A DNA stretch of 52,686 nt. It comes from a virus. Below the pieces are notes generated by a model that was given only the letters and a program-made list of their open reading frames with translations, searched no databases and was not told where the DNA came from. The stretch is from positions 1 through 52,686 of IMG/VR virus record IMGVR_UViG_3300046167_000854; one strand, 5' to 3'. Below, one piece after another: positions 24,410 to 32,368 of this stretch (the first letter of the stretch is position 1; each line of letters opens with the position of its first letter). The position numbers and the translations under genes were made by a program.

Positions 24410-24734
24410 AAACCCGCTTCTCCTGTCTGATGGTTGCCATCCGGGTTTGCCAAACCTTGAACTCGACTTCAGCCGCAAGAAGGTTTGCTTTTGCTGCTGC
24501 AATTCCCGCCTTGGCTACTCCGCGATTTATTCGCGCCTGATACATTTCCTCGCTTGCGTCTGCGTAGGTAGTTTGAGACGCCACGCTCTTGTATCCCTCG
24601 CTCAGGGCCCGAACTTGTAACAGCGCAAACTGCTTCTTCTCCTCGGCTTCCATCCTGCATGCCGTTTCCTCAGCATCTCTTACTAATCCACCGGCTTTAC
24701 GAATGTTGTGTGCAAACACCTCTGCCTCAACCAT
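24399..24734 (-). CDS. Helical coiled-coil protein, 111 residues
   Basis: The start ATG overlaps the primase-helicase stop as TGATG. The whole chain is Ala/Glu/Lys-rich helix (VEAEVFAHNIRKAGGLVRDA, then MYQARINRGVAKAGIAAAKA). Such proteins next to phage helicases may be loaders or cofactors, but nothing in the sequence proves it. Confidence 0.6.
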   Translation of the reverse strand: MVEAEVFAHNIRKAGGLVRDAEETACRMEAEEKKQFALLQVRALSEGYKSVASQTTYADASEEMYQARINRGVAKAGIAAAKANLLAAEVEFKVWQTRMATIRQEKRVYGA

Positions 24735-26572
24735 CACGCCCCCTTGCTCCACTGCACGTACCGCCGAGGCTTTGCCCCGCGGGAGTCTAAGTACTGGCAG
24801 GTCTCATCGTGAAAATCGAAGCCGATTCGACCCTCATACTGTCCGTTACGGTTTTTCAAAACATTGACCTGAACATCCCACTGCTTTGCGACGTCGGGGT
24901 TGGGCTCATCACCCGTGAGCCGGCAGATCTGCATGTGCTCTGATTTTTTCTTGTTCTTCCAGATCGAGAAGAAGCTGTCGGCAAGGTCTGTGATTGCTCC
25001 GGAACCTTTCACATCGAACTTACCGGGAGCCCGGGACTCGTCTTCCTGTTTGCGGGAATGCGTTACGAGGAACACGGTGCAGTTGAATGCGTTCTTGAAC
25101 TGGACTATCTGCTCGACAATTTCCTGCTGCTTCCGATAGTCCTCGTGAGAGCACATGCAAGTGAGGCTGTCGATAACAAAAACATTCACGCCGTAGCGCC
25201 TATAGGCATACTCAAAGCACTTCAGCAGGTCATGAATCTTGGGGTTTAAGTTGTCGATGAAGAGCCAGAGGTTCTGCGCCATCCACTCCATGATTTTCGT
25301 GCGGTACTCGGAGGTCGGGCTCGACGTTGCACACGCTTGCTGGAACATGCGACCCAGCAGATTCTTGGGGGACATCTCCATCGACGCGACTAAAATCTTT
25401 TGGTCCTGAGCAATCGCATTCAGCGCCAGCTGACCCAAGAACATGGTCTTGCCAGATCCAGAAAAGCCAACGCAACCAATCAGCTCGCTGGGTCTGAATC
25501 GATAGTCGATCTCTTCGGTCTTGCCCCAGCCCATTGAAAATCCAGTGGTGCGGCTGTCTTTGTCCTCGAAGTAATCTGTGATGTCGTCCGAAAACTCGGC
25601 AACAGAGCGCAGGGTTTCGGGGTCCTGCCACTTCGCATCCTCATAGCACTTCTGCAAAACAAACTTGGCTTGCTCGGCACCCTGAGATTGCAGTAATTCG
25701 TTTATGTCTTTGACCGGCAGCTTCACCCTTATGCAGCGATCACCGAGGCGCTGTTCGATTTCCTTTGCAGCGAGCTCACCTTGATCGTCCATATCTGTGG
25801 CGATAACAATCTCTTCGAAGCGAGCTAGGTTTTCATACTCATTCGCAATCCACTTGGTCTGCTTCGCGCCTTTGCCGCCGCCCATGGGTACGCTCAGGGC
25901 GGGGAATCCTAGCTCCGTAGCGGCAACGGCATCCCATTCGCCCTCGGTAAGCCACACTTGGCGACAGCCCGGTGGTAGCGTGTGCCAGCCAAACAAAATC
26001 GGCTTCAGATTGCTCTGACCACACATACCGGGGTGACCGTCATGGTCAAGCGCCTTGTTCTTTACAAACTCTAGCGAGCCTTCAGGGCTGTAATATGGGA
26101 AGACAACGTCGAGACCCCTGCTGGTTTTGACGCTAAGCAGTTTGTGTCTTTCGATAACCGTGGAGCAATTTTGAAACCCTCGGTCGAGCATGACCTTCTC
26201 CAAAACGGAGGAGTCTTCGCTGGGGGGAGGCAGCCGGGCAACGTTATAAGCCTTAGGTTGCGCTGATTTTATTTTGGCGTGATGCTTTTCTCTGATGTTG
26301 CACTCGCGCCGACCCCACTCCATCGCCTCACGCAGATCGACCCGGCGTACATGCATGATCAGAGAAAGGATGTCGCCACCTTCGCTCGTTGCATGGTCAT
26401 ACCACTTGCCCTGATCATCACCAGAAATACAAACCTGCAACGATCTACCAGTCTCTCCTGAGAGAGAGCCGACAGCCCAGTTTTTGCCTTCCACTTTGCC
26501 TTCAGGCAGCAACGTAGAGCAAAGAGACAATGCACGACTGCCCAGCTCAATTTTTAATTCGCGTATATCCAT
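24734..26572 (-). CDS. Primase-helicase, T7 gp4-like
   Basis: 612 residues. The N-terminal region (WAVGSLSGETGRSLQV, KWYDHATSEGGDILSLI) resembles primase-type zinc or RepA N-terminal domains but lacks a clear CHC2 zinc finger. The TOPRIM centre is TEGEWDA (209-215) and ATDMDDQG (258-265). The RecA-like helicase has Walker A GFSGSGKT (369-376), a VFVIDSLTC Walker B and VFLVTHSRK. It unwinds DNA and probably primes lagging strands. Its start overlaps the initiator's last base, and the operon promoter lies at 27279-27249. Confidence 0.88.
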   Translation of the reverse strand: MDIRELKIELGSRALSLCSTLLPEGKVEGKNWAVGSLSGETGRSLQVCISGDDQGKWYDHATSEGGDILSLIMHVRRVDLREAMEWGRRECNIREKHHAKIKSAQPKAYNVARLPPPSEDSSVLEKVMLDRGFQNCSTVIERHKLLSVKTSRGLDVVFPYYSPEGSLEFVKNKALDHDGHPGMCGQSNLKPILFGWHTLPPGCRQVWLTEGEWDAVAATELGFPALSVPMGGGKGAKQTKWIANEYENLARFEEIVIATDMDDQGELAAKEIEQRLGDRCIRVKLPVKDINELLQSQGAEQAKFVLQKCYEDAKWQDPETLRSVAEFSDDITDYFEDKDSRTTGFSMGWGKTEEIDYRFRPSELIGCVGFSGSGKTMFLGQLALNAIAQDQKILVASMEMSPKNLLGRMFQQACATSSPTSEYRTKIMEWMAQNLWLFIDNLNPKIHDLLKCFEYAYRRYGVNVFVIDSLTCMCSHEDYRKQQEIVEQIVQFKNAFNCTVFLVTHSRKQEDESRAPGKFDVKGSGAITDLADSFFSIWKNKKKSEHMQICRLTGDEPNPDVAKQWDVQVNVLKNRNGQYEGRIGFDFHDETCQYLDSRGAKPRRYVQWSKGA

Positions 26573-27216
26573 TAAATTATTAACTGCTCGGCTAGATCTC
26601 GCTTGCAGCGGTCATATGCGCTGTAGCTGTCGTCGCCGATCCCTTTCCAATTTCGGTTGATGGTGACCTCGATAACACCGGAAGTGTCGAAGCCCTTTTT
26701 GTCGAGAGCGATGAGCCGATTCTTCGACATGCTTACGGTGCGCTGTGAGACCGGACGATTCTTATTCTGCTCGATTTTGTAATCGATCCAGCGCTGCCAC
26801 GCCTCAGCTAGAACGCACTCTGGACGATCGGCGTATAGCTTTTCCCGCCAATCCGTTGGAGGCTCTTTAGTATCTTTCTTATTTAGTAAACTATTAGTAC
26901 TTAGTAGTGTTCGATTTACCGCATCCGGTTTTTTCGGACACGGTAATTTAGACACTTTCCACTGACCCCCGGAAAACGATCCAGCCTTTCTGATTCGTTC
27001 GTACTCAACGTACTCAAGATCTTTGAGCCGTTTGAGCTGGCTATAGATCGTTTGCCTGTTGCAGCCAAAGCGATCAGCCAGTTGTATGGGTTGAATTTTC
27101 CACGTCAAGGGAAGGTGGAGGAGATAAGCCAGCAAACCTAAGTCACTCGCGCTTAGTCGATTGTCACGAAGCACTTCGTTGATAATGATCGTGTAATCGG
27201 TTGCTGAATTTTCCAT
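26572..27216 (-). CDS. Winged-helix replication initiator-like protein
   Basis: 214 residues. Residues 20-75 (SASDLGLLAYLLHLPLTWKI, then LADRFGCNRQTIYSQLKRLK) form a winged helix as in phage replication protein O and DnaD-like initiators. The C-terminal part (WQRWIDYKIEQNKNRPVSQR, then NRNWKGI) is typical of replisome organisers. It is first in the operon, ahead of the primase-helicase, as an origin-recognition protein would be. Confidence 0.8.
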   Translation of the reverse strand: MENSATDYTIIINEVLRDNRLSASDLGLLAYLLHLPLTWKIQPIQLADRFGCNRQTIYSQLKRLKDLEYVEYERIRKAGSFSGGQWKVSKLPCPKKPDAVNRTLLSTNSLLNKKDTKEPPTDWREKLYADRPECVLAEAWQRWIDYKIEQNKNRPVSQRTVSMSKNRLIALDKKGFDTSGVIEVTINRNWKGIGDDSYSAYDRCKRDLAEQLII

Positions 27217-27223
27217 CCAGTGA

Positions 27224-27336
27224 AGCTTCCAAATCCGTGGTGAGTTGAACTGTACGACTGGCTAAAGTGTATTGTCAAGGTTGGACCTTGAAAAACTACG
27301 CAGAAAACCACTGTACGAATTAACAGCTTCCAAATC
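27224..27336. repeat. Nested direct repeats in the divergent control region
   Basis: AGCTTCCAAATC occurs at 27224-27235 and 27325-27336. ACTGTACGA occurs at 27249-27257 and 27310-27318. The order is long-short-short-long, so the pairs are nested around the palindrome at 27276-27290. Repeats of this layout between a repressor-like gene and a replication operon are likely protein-binding sites, an inference from position. Confidence 0.65.
27249..27290 (-). promoter_or_regulatory. Replication-operon promoter with operator palindrome
   Basis: Minus strand TTGACA (27279-27274), an 18-base spacer, and TACAGT (27254-27249) form a good sigma-70-type promoter reading into the initiator gene. CAAGGTTGGACCTTG at 27276-27290 is a perfect palindrome with 6-base arms and overlaps the -35 box, so a bound dimer would block it. 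The divergent HTH gene at 27397 is the obvious candidate binder. The -10 falls inside the short direct repeat. Confidence 0.7.
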
Positions 27337-27396
27337 AGGGTTGAAAATGTAAACTCCAGGGTCCTTAACTAAAATTGGATTGGAAATCACATCGTC

Positions 27397-27840
27397 ATGG
27401 AATGGAGCAAGAGTCAACGCGCAGAATGTTTTGCAAAAAAACTGTCTGAACTTGGATATCCCGGTTGGGGTAGAGCTCAGCGTTTATCGGAGGAGCTTGG
27501 TGTGTCGCACAGTCAAGCATCAAATTGGCTGACCGGTGCAGTGCCCCGGGAGCACGGAGAAATAAAGCGGGTCGCTGACCATCTTGGCATCGACATCATG
27601 GAGTGGGTGTATGGCGCATCATCGTCCAGCATAAACATCAAAAAGCTGGTGAACTCTATTCAGTTCGTCAAGATCCTTGAACACGAAGACGAGCACGTCA
27701 TGAGCCCTGAACTGTTTGCCGAAATTTGTGTTGAGGCTTACGAAGATAAAATACAAGGTGCTGCGGTGCTGGATTCGCTAGCGGTCGTTGCGGATATTAG
27801 AAGTAGAGGTGCAAAAGATAGCGATGCGGAGACACGATAG
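27397..27840 (+). CDS. XRE-family HTH regulator, repressor-like
   Basis: 147 residues. Residues 8-65 hold a helix-turn-helix (AQRLSEELGVSHSQASNWLT, then IKRVADHLGIDIMEWVYGAS) of the XRE/CI type. The C-terminal half is acidic and helical and lacks the Ser-Lys autocleavage dyad of LexA/CI-like repressors, so a recA-cleaved CI is not supported. It faces the replication operon across the repeat-rich control region and is the main candidate for lysogeny control. The start is ATG 27397 with a weak ribosome site. Confidence 0.7.
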   Translation: MEWSKSQRAECFAKKLSELGYPGWGRAQRLSEELGVSHSQASNWLTGAVPREHGEIKRVADHLGIDIMEWVYGASSSSINIKKLVNSIQFVKILEHEDEHVMSPELFAEICVEAYEDKIQGAAVLDSLAVVADIRSRGAKDSDAETR

Positions 27841-28345
27841 AGCTTACTGGAAGGATAAAGCAGCTAAATTACTAAAATCGCAAAGAGGCGTCTTGAACGT
27901 CAACATAGGACAGGGACCGGCTAAATCGCCAGAGGTTATGCCTGTGGTTGGAGTGACAGACGGTGTTTATATGGGCATCATGACTCGAGATTTTGGTACG
28001 GTTTACCGGGATCCCGGCGCCGATCAAGCCATGAAAAAATACGGCTTAGACCCGGACCATGCATGCCCGATGGAACAGCTTCGATTTAGACGTCCCGCTA
28101 TGTACAAAGCGATTACGGACTCGTCTACTGCGGTGCTGGCAACAGGGGAAAGCGTGCTCAACTTCTTGACCGAATACACGCCACTCCCTGAAGCTTACTT
28201 GTTGAAAATGGCGCCGCTCGATGAAGATCGGGTTATGTGGGTTTCTATCAACGTCATGATGCTTGCGTCCACGTCGGTTACACACTGGGGCGCACAAGTT
28301 GAAGAGTTCCTCGTTCAAAATAGCTTTTCACTAGAGGTAAATTGA
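27824..28345 (+). CDS. Hypothetical protein, 173 residues, possibly a small sensor domain
   Basis: The chosen start is ATG 27824 with GAGGTG upstream; a TTG at 27788 is the other option. Overlaps the repressor-like gene by 17 bases. The core (VVGVTDGVYMGIMTRDFGTV, later STAVLATGESVLNFLTEYTP and VMWVSINVMMLA) is alpha-beta and faintly recalls a PAS-type sensor, but I cannot confirm this. It follows the HTH gene, so a regulatory partner is a reasonable guess. Confidence 0.6.
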   Translation: MRRHDRAYWKDKAAKLLKSQRGVLNVNIGQGPAKSPEVMPVVGVTDGVYMGIMTRDFGTVYRDPGADQAMKKYGLDPDHACPMEQLRFRRPAMYKAITDSSTAVLATGESVLNFLTEYTPLPEAYLLKMAPLDEDRVMWVSINVMMLASTSVTHWGAQVEEFLVQNSFSLEVN

Positions 28346-28357
28346 AATAAATCTCAA

Positions 28358-28413
28358 CCCGGCATGTAAATTCTGTAATCAATATTGACATGTCGGGATT
28401 CACAACATAATAT
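28358..28413 (+). promoter_or_regulatory. Recombination-operon promoter flanked by inverted repeat
   Basis: TTGACA (28385-28390), 17 bases, TAATAT (28408-28413) is a near-ideal sigma-70 promoter for the ERF operon. CCCGGCATGT (28358-28367) and ACATGTCGGG (28388-28397) are inverted arms matching in 9 of 10 positions, the second arm overlapping the -35 box. This is a second candidate operator with a sequence unlike the palindrome at 27276-27290. Confidence 0.75.
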
Positions 28414-28445
28414 CCGTGATGAAAGTTTAATCATGGATTGTAAAC

Positions 28446-29138
28446 ATGGAATTGCCACAAACAGTGCAGACTCATATGTCTGCCGATCTGCAAAACGCTC
28501 TTGTCGAGTTTCACAAAAACGAAATTATTGTCCTCAAAGATTCTAGAGGCGGTTACGGCAAGTACGCTACTTATGAAAAGATTCTCGAGAAGGTGCGTCC
28601 CCGGATGCACGAGCAGAAGATTTTCTTTCAGCATATCTCTCACCCCACCGCAGGTGGCGCAGCAATTGAGACAGTGATCTACGGTCACGGCGGCTGCCTC
28701 TCTTCGGGCGTCGTTAGAATACCCGCAAGCAAACAAGACGAGCACAAGTACGGCGGGGCTATAACCTACGCAAAGCGCTACTCGCTGATGCTTGCGCTCG
28801 GGCTGGGTGGTGATGAGGACGTTATAGAGAGGTCGGCTGCGGAAGACTTACCAACAGCTGTTGAGGCAAAGAAGCAAACTGCGGTCAAGAAGGCGCCGGC
28901 TGGAAGAGCCGCACCAAAGAAAGCGAAACCGAATACGGCTGGTTCTGAAGAAGATGCTCAGCGCAGTGAGCTTTGGGCAGCCTCGGGAATGAAAGACGCA
29001 ACCACGCTCGAGACGGCAAAAAAATGCTATGCGCTCTATGAAAAAGGTTGCCGCAACAGAAAGCTAGACCCTCTGCCTGAGGTTTTCGGTCGCTGGACTG
29101 AAAGAAACTTTGATGCGGAGGGCAAAAAAATTGTCTAA
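28446..29138 (+). CDS. ERF-family single-strand annealing protein
   Basis: 230 residues. The ERF core runs from SADLQNALVEFHKNEIIVLK to the signature YGGAITYAKRYSLMLALGLG (102-121). The C-terminal part is a Lys/Ala-rich linker (KKQTAVKKAPAGRAAPKKAK) and a helical end. It anneals complementary single strands left by the exonuclease encoded next, in RecA-independent recombination. First gene behind a strong promoter. Confidence 0.85.
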   Translation: MELPQTVQTHMSADLQNALVEFHKNEIIVLKDSRGGYGKYATYEKILEKVRPRMHEQKIFFQHISHPTAGGAAIETVIYGHGGCLSSGVVRIPASKQDEHKYGGAITYAKRYSLMLALGLGGDEDVIERSAAEDLPTAVEAKKQTAVKKAPAGRAAPKKAKPNTAGSEEDAQRSELWAASGMKDATTLETAKKCYALYEKGCRNRKLDPLPEVFGRWTERNFDAEGKKIV

Positions 29139-30150
29139 GCAGCAAGACAGCCAATGGCTTGAAGACCGAAAGCCCTATGTCACCGCAACCGGCTGCGCCG
29201 CCCTTGAGGGTAACAACCCATACGAGACCTCCAAGGACTATCTCCGCAAGAAGGTGAGAGACCTTTGCGGCATGCCCAGTGAGTTCGTTATGAGTCCAGC
29301 GGTACAGCACGGCTCTGATATGGAGGAGCTGGCTCGTGATTATTACGAGTATCACACAGGTCAGAATGTAACTGAGACCGGACTAATTGTTCACCCGACT
29401 TACCCCTTCCTTGCCGCAAGTCCCGATGGACTCGTTGGCTTGGATGGATGCATTGAGATTAAGTGTCCTTATCCTAAGTACAACAAGAAGCCCTACAGCG
29501 TTTTCGATCAAAAGAAAAAAATGTACCTGTGGCAGGTGTACGTGCAGATGGAGTGCCTTGACGTAAATTGGTGCGACTTTTTCTGCTACTTAGCCAAGGA
29601 CGAGGTGACGCCCCCGGATTTTTTGCTCGAGCGAGTGCAGCGCGTTGATGGTTGGCTATATGAGCAGGTTCCCGGCAAGCTGCTACCAGAGCCCTCATCC
29701 GGAACTGTGCAGCGAGTTAGCCTGTACGAAGCATGGTACGACCACATGCACATGATTGCCGGTGACGAGGAGCTCAGGCAGCAATTCCTCGAGCCCGCAC
29801 AGGGTGAGGTAGTTACGGTAAAGCCGACACTAGAGATGGAAGAGCTCAGTCAGTTACAGCAAAGGCTTGCCAGCTTGGAGGAGACCCACCGTGATGACCT
29901 TGATGAAATTGCCTCCATCAAAAAGAAATCTGATTCGCTGAAGAAAACCATAGCCGACCATTACAACTGCTCTGTCACAGACGGGCTGGTCACTGTTCAG
30001 CTTGTTAACCGAACCCCAACAATCGACTACCGAAAAGCCTATGAATACCTTGGCGGCGAACAAGCCGTCCTCGACCGGGGTGGCTCGCCAGAGTCATTCC
30101 GACGGGAAAACAACAACCGTCAAATCAACATTAAATATGGAGTTTTGTAA
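29131..30150 (+). CDS. YqaJ-type viral exonuclease
   Basis: 339 residues from the TTG at 29131, chosen because GGAGGG lies eight bases upstream; an in-frame ATG at 29113 is the alternative. Motifs of the lambda exonuclease fold: SQWLEDRKPYVTATGCAALE at the N-terminus, MEELARDYYE (Glu65/66), FLAASPDGLVG (Asp99), CIEIKCPY (Glu109, Lys111), WQVYVQM (Gln135). A C-terminal coiled coil follows. It digests double-stranded ends for the ERF protein encoded before it, with which it overlaps by 8 bases. Confidence 0.85.
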   Translation: MSKQQDSQWLEDRKPYVTATGCAALEGNNPYETSKDYLRKKVRDLCGMPSEFVMSPAVQHGSDMEELARDYYEYHTGQNVTETGLIVHPTYPFLAASPDGLVGLDGCIEIKCPYPKYNKKPYSVFDQKKKMYLWQVYVQMECLDVNWCDFFCYLAKDEVTPPDFLLERVQRVDGWLYEQVPGKLLPEPSSGTVQRVSLYEAWYDHMHMIAGDEELRQQFLEPAQGEVVTVKPTLEMEELSQLQQRLASLEETHRDDLDEIASIKKKSDSLKKTIADHYNCSVTDGLVTVQLVNRTPTIDYRKAYEYLGGEQAVLDRGGSPESFRRENNNRQINIKYGVL

Positions 30151-30485
30151 TGAGCGAGAATTTTAAATCAAACGAGGGCAAGGCTTGGGCTGCCAAGCCT
30201 GAAGCTAAGCAGAGAGAGATGGAGCGACTCATGCAGTACGACTGGTTCCAAGGCAAGTCTGATCAAGACAAGCAGCAGATGATCCCTATCTACAGCGGGG
30301 TCATCAACAAGGTCAATATTCCGCAAGGGTCTGATGCCTACATCGATATCTGTAAGGAGCTAAGTCAAGCCGGGCAACCGCAGCTTTCTATCAGAATCAA
30401 TGAAAAAAAGGTGGCGACTCTGCAGACACCTGCACCCGCGCCTCAGCAAGAATCAGACCCATTTGGCGATCCGTTCTCAATTTAA
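30150..30485 (+). CDS. Small protein with SSB-like acidic C-terminus
   Basis: 111 residues, starting at the base where the exonuclease stop ends (TAATG), with GGAG ahead. The body (SDQDKQQMIPIYSGVINKVN, then AYIDICKELSQAGQPQLSI) is unrecognised. The linker is Pro/Gln/Ala-rich and the last residues are DPFGDPFSI, reminiscent of the DDDIPF tail through which SSB recruits partners. The gene sits in the recombination operon, which fits an SSB-like or exonuclease-partner role. Inference. Confidence 0.55.
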   Translation: MSENFKSNEGKAWAAKPEAKQREMERLMQYDWFQGKSDQDKQQMIPIYSGVINKVNIPQGSDAYIDICKELSQAGQPQLSIRINEKKVATLQTPAPAPQQESDPFGDPFSI

Positions 30486-30497
30486 GGACATTAGTGT

Positions 30498-30893
30498 ATG
30501 GGACTGCGAATCACCAGAGCTGTAAACACGGTGGTTTTTGGGGGCTACGATTTGGATGAAACAAATCCAAACGCATCCTTCGACCACCGGATATGGATTC
30601 GCGGCGTCAGAAATTATCGAGACCGCCAAGAGGGGATCATAAACATCAAATCGGAATTGGGCGTTGAAGAGCACGTTATTCAGGTTGGAGATGATCCTCT
30701 GGAGCTTGCTCCCGACTTGGCGATTGAGATGGTTGGCGTCCGCGACAGGAGTGCCCAAGCCGAACCGTACTGCGAGGCTTGCGGCAGAGGTCATTCATTC
30801 ACGGATCGACAAACCCCTCAAGCAGAGCTGTCGCTGATCGCGCCACGCTCGTATCGATTAGTACGCGACAACGCACGGAGAAAGAAACGATGA
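30498..30893 (+). CDS. CsrA-like protein with an internal insertion
   Basis: 131 residues. The N-terminus LRITRAVNTVVFG lines up with the first strand of CsrA/RsmA (LILTR...). Residues 74-82 (LAIEMVGVR) line up with the second/third strand, and AELSLIAPRSYRLVRDN (109-125) with the last strand carrying the RNA-binding Arg; Arg123 falls at that place. About 50 residues are inserted between the first and second parts, and Cys92, Cys95 and His99 may bind metal. CsrA binds GGA sites in mRNA. By-eye alignment only; the insertion makes classical dimer folding uncertain. Confidence 0.5.
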   Translation: MGLRITRAVNTVVFGGYDLDETNPNASFDHRIWIRGVRNYRDRQEGIINIKSELGVEEHVIQVGDDPLELAPDLAIEMVGVRDRSAQAEPYCEACGRGHSFTDRQTPQAELSLIAPRSYRLVRDNARRKKR

Positions 30894-31126
30894 GCGAAGA
30901 ACAGCAGATCCAGGTTGGCGGCAATATTTACAACGTCTCCGATCTTAGCCAGCCCTGCAAGGAGCTTTTAGTCAGAGCGCAGAACGGTCAGAACGCACTG
31001 GCTGCTATGAGCACCACACTAGAGCTTGCTCGAATTGGCTTGGAAGTTATCAATCTAGACTTGAAAAAATTACTGCCCACCGAAGACTACGAGACCGGAG
31101 TCGCCGAAGGTGAGTTGATTCAATAA
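30890..31126 (+). CDS. DUF6447-like small protein, 78 residues
   Basis: The start overlaps the CsrA-like stop (ATGA), with CGGAGAAAG ahead. QVGGNIYNVSDLSQPCKELL followed by a helix (LVRAQNGQNALAAMSTTLEL, ARIGLEVINLDLKKLLP) resembles DUF6447 proteins, small phage proteins with a beta hairpin and one long helix. Function unknown. A 179-base gap with a terminator follows. Confidence 0.65.
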   Translation: MSEEQQIQVGGNIYNVSDLSQPCKELLVRAQNGQNALAAMSTTLELARIGLEVINLDLKKLLPTEDYETGVAEGELIQ

Positions 31127-31255
31127 TCCCATCCTTGGGCTACTGTGGCGGGTTTCCATGTGTTTTCCCAGATCACAGGGAGGTTTGAGGCTCCTCTAGT
31201 AGCAACGCCTCACTAAATTATCGGTTGGCTCACGTTACGAGCTGGACCCTTAGCG

Positions 31256-31280
31256 CTTGCCCCTCTCGGGGGGCTTTTTT
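31256..31280 (+). terminator. Intrinsic terminator before the integrase gene
   Basis: GCCCC, a short loop, GGGGC and six T on the plus strand (about 31259-31280), ending the recombination operon 26 bases before the integrase. The 130 bases before it carry no gene that I can support. Confidence 0.8.
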
Positions 31281-31305
31281 AAGTCGGATTAAAAAAGGTT
31301 GAAGC

Positions 31306-32262
31306 ATGCAGAAGGAACATCATATTATCGTTAAAGCTTCGGGCGCATCTCCGCAAACATGGAGAGACAACATGAAGCAATGGACGTTTAAAGAACTTGC
31401 AGGTGTTTATCTCAAGAGCAAGAGCTCTCGAGGCAAGGAAAGAAACGAAGTCGCGCACAGAGTCATTGGTGAGATGGGAGCCCGGTGGGGTGATCGACCA
31501 ATCGATGAGCTCAAGAAAGCTGAAATCTATATGATGCAGCAGGAGCTAATCGAGGATCGCGGTCTCGCACGAGCAACCGTCAATTGTTACCTGACTTATC
31601 TAAGAGCGATGCTGAATTTCGGGGTGGAGGAACTGGATCTTCAGTTTGTCCCGCCAAAAATCAAGCTGCTCGAGGAGAACAAGCGGACCAACTACTTAGA
31701 GCCAGACCAGATACAACGGCTTCTGAATAACTTGGATCCACTGCGCTCTGACATGGCGAAGTTTGCAGTCCACACCGGGATGCGAAACAACAATGTTAGA
31801 GCTTTGCGCTGGCGGTACGTTTCCCGCGATTTCACCGAGATCGTGATACCGGCACACGAGATGAAGAACAACAAGCCGTTGTGTATTCCTCTCGGTCGAA
31901 CGCTTCAAGCATTACTGAAGCGGCGTCACAATGAGAAGCTGGATATAGAGCATCGATACCCACGGCTGGGTGAAGTTGCTTATGTTTTTTTCCAGCAGTG
32001 CGGTAACCCGCTATCGGTAAAGGCGGTGTGCAACAAGACTTGGAGGAAGGCGGTTAAGAGTGCAGGTCTACCGGAAGGGACAACCTTTCACACCCTTCGC
32101 CACACGTTCGCCAGTCTGCACATAAAGAATGGCACTCAAGCTATTGAGCTAAAGGAGCTTGGTAACTGGAGTAGCTTGAACTCGATTGCCCGGTATACCC
32201 ACTTGGGAACTGAGCATAAGAGGACTGTGGTGAACAGGTTGGAAGGAGTACTCCAACCTTAA
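31306..32262 (+). CDS. int: Tyrosine integrase
   Basis: 318 residues. An N-terminal arm region and a SAM-like core-binding domain (RPIDELKKAEIYMMQQELIE) precede the catalytic domain with Arg160 (TGMRNNNVRALRW), Lys187 (HEMKNNKP), His262 and Arg265 (FHTLRHTFAS), Trp288 at the usual second His/Trp place, and the nucleophile Tyr297 (ARYTHL). All catalytic residues are present. It recombines attP (32369-32416) with the host tRNA-Gly gene. Lies alone behind a terminator, so expression may be separately controlled. Confidence 0.93.
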   Translation: MQKEHHIIVKASGASPQTWRDNMKQWTFKELAGVYLKSKSSRGKERNEVAHRVIGEMGARWGDRPIDELKKAEIYMMQQELIEDRGLARATVNCYLTYLRAMLNFGVEELDLQFVPPKIKLLEENKRTNYLEPDQIQRLLNNLDPLRSDMAKFAVHTGMRNNNVRALRWRYVSRDFTEIVIPAHEMKNNKPLCIPLGRTLQALLKRRHNEKLDIEHRYPRLGEVAYVFFQQCGNPLSVKAVCNKTWRKAVKSAGLPEGTTFHTLRHTFASLHIKNGTQAIELKELGNWSSLNSIARYTHLGTEHKRTVVNRLEGVLQP

Positions 32263-32304
32263 AAAAAAGAGGGATCCCCTGTTCATTGAACACCTCGGAT
32301 CCCT
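32261..32304 (-). terminator. Minus-strand terminator facing the integrase end
   Basis: Read on the minus strand: AAGGGATCC, a loop containing TGTTCAATGAACA, GGATCCCTC, then eight T (the A8 at 32261-32268). It is a strong intrinsic terminator for transcripts coming from the attP side, and it protects the integrase from antisense reading. Its loop carries the same palindrome as the early control region (17548-17560). After integration it would lie just downstream of the restored host tRNA-Gly gene. Confidence 0.8.
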
Positions 32305-32368
32305 TGCGGTTAGGTTGGACCCCACAGGGGCAGACGTAACCTATTGATGTGGCTGGTGAAACAGAATA

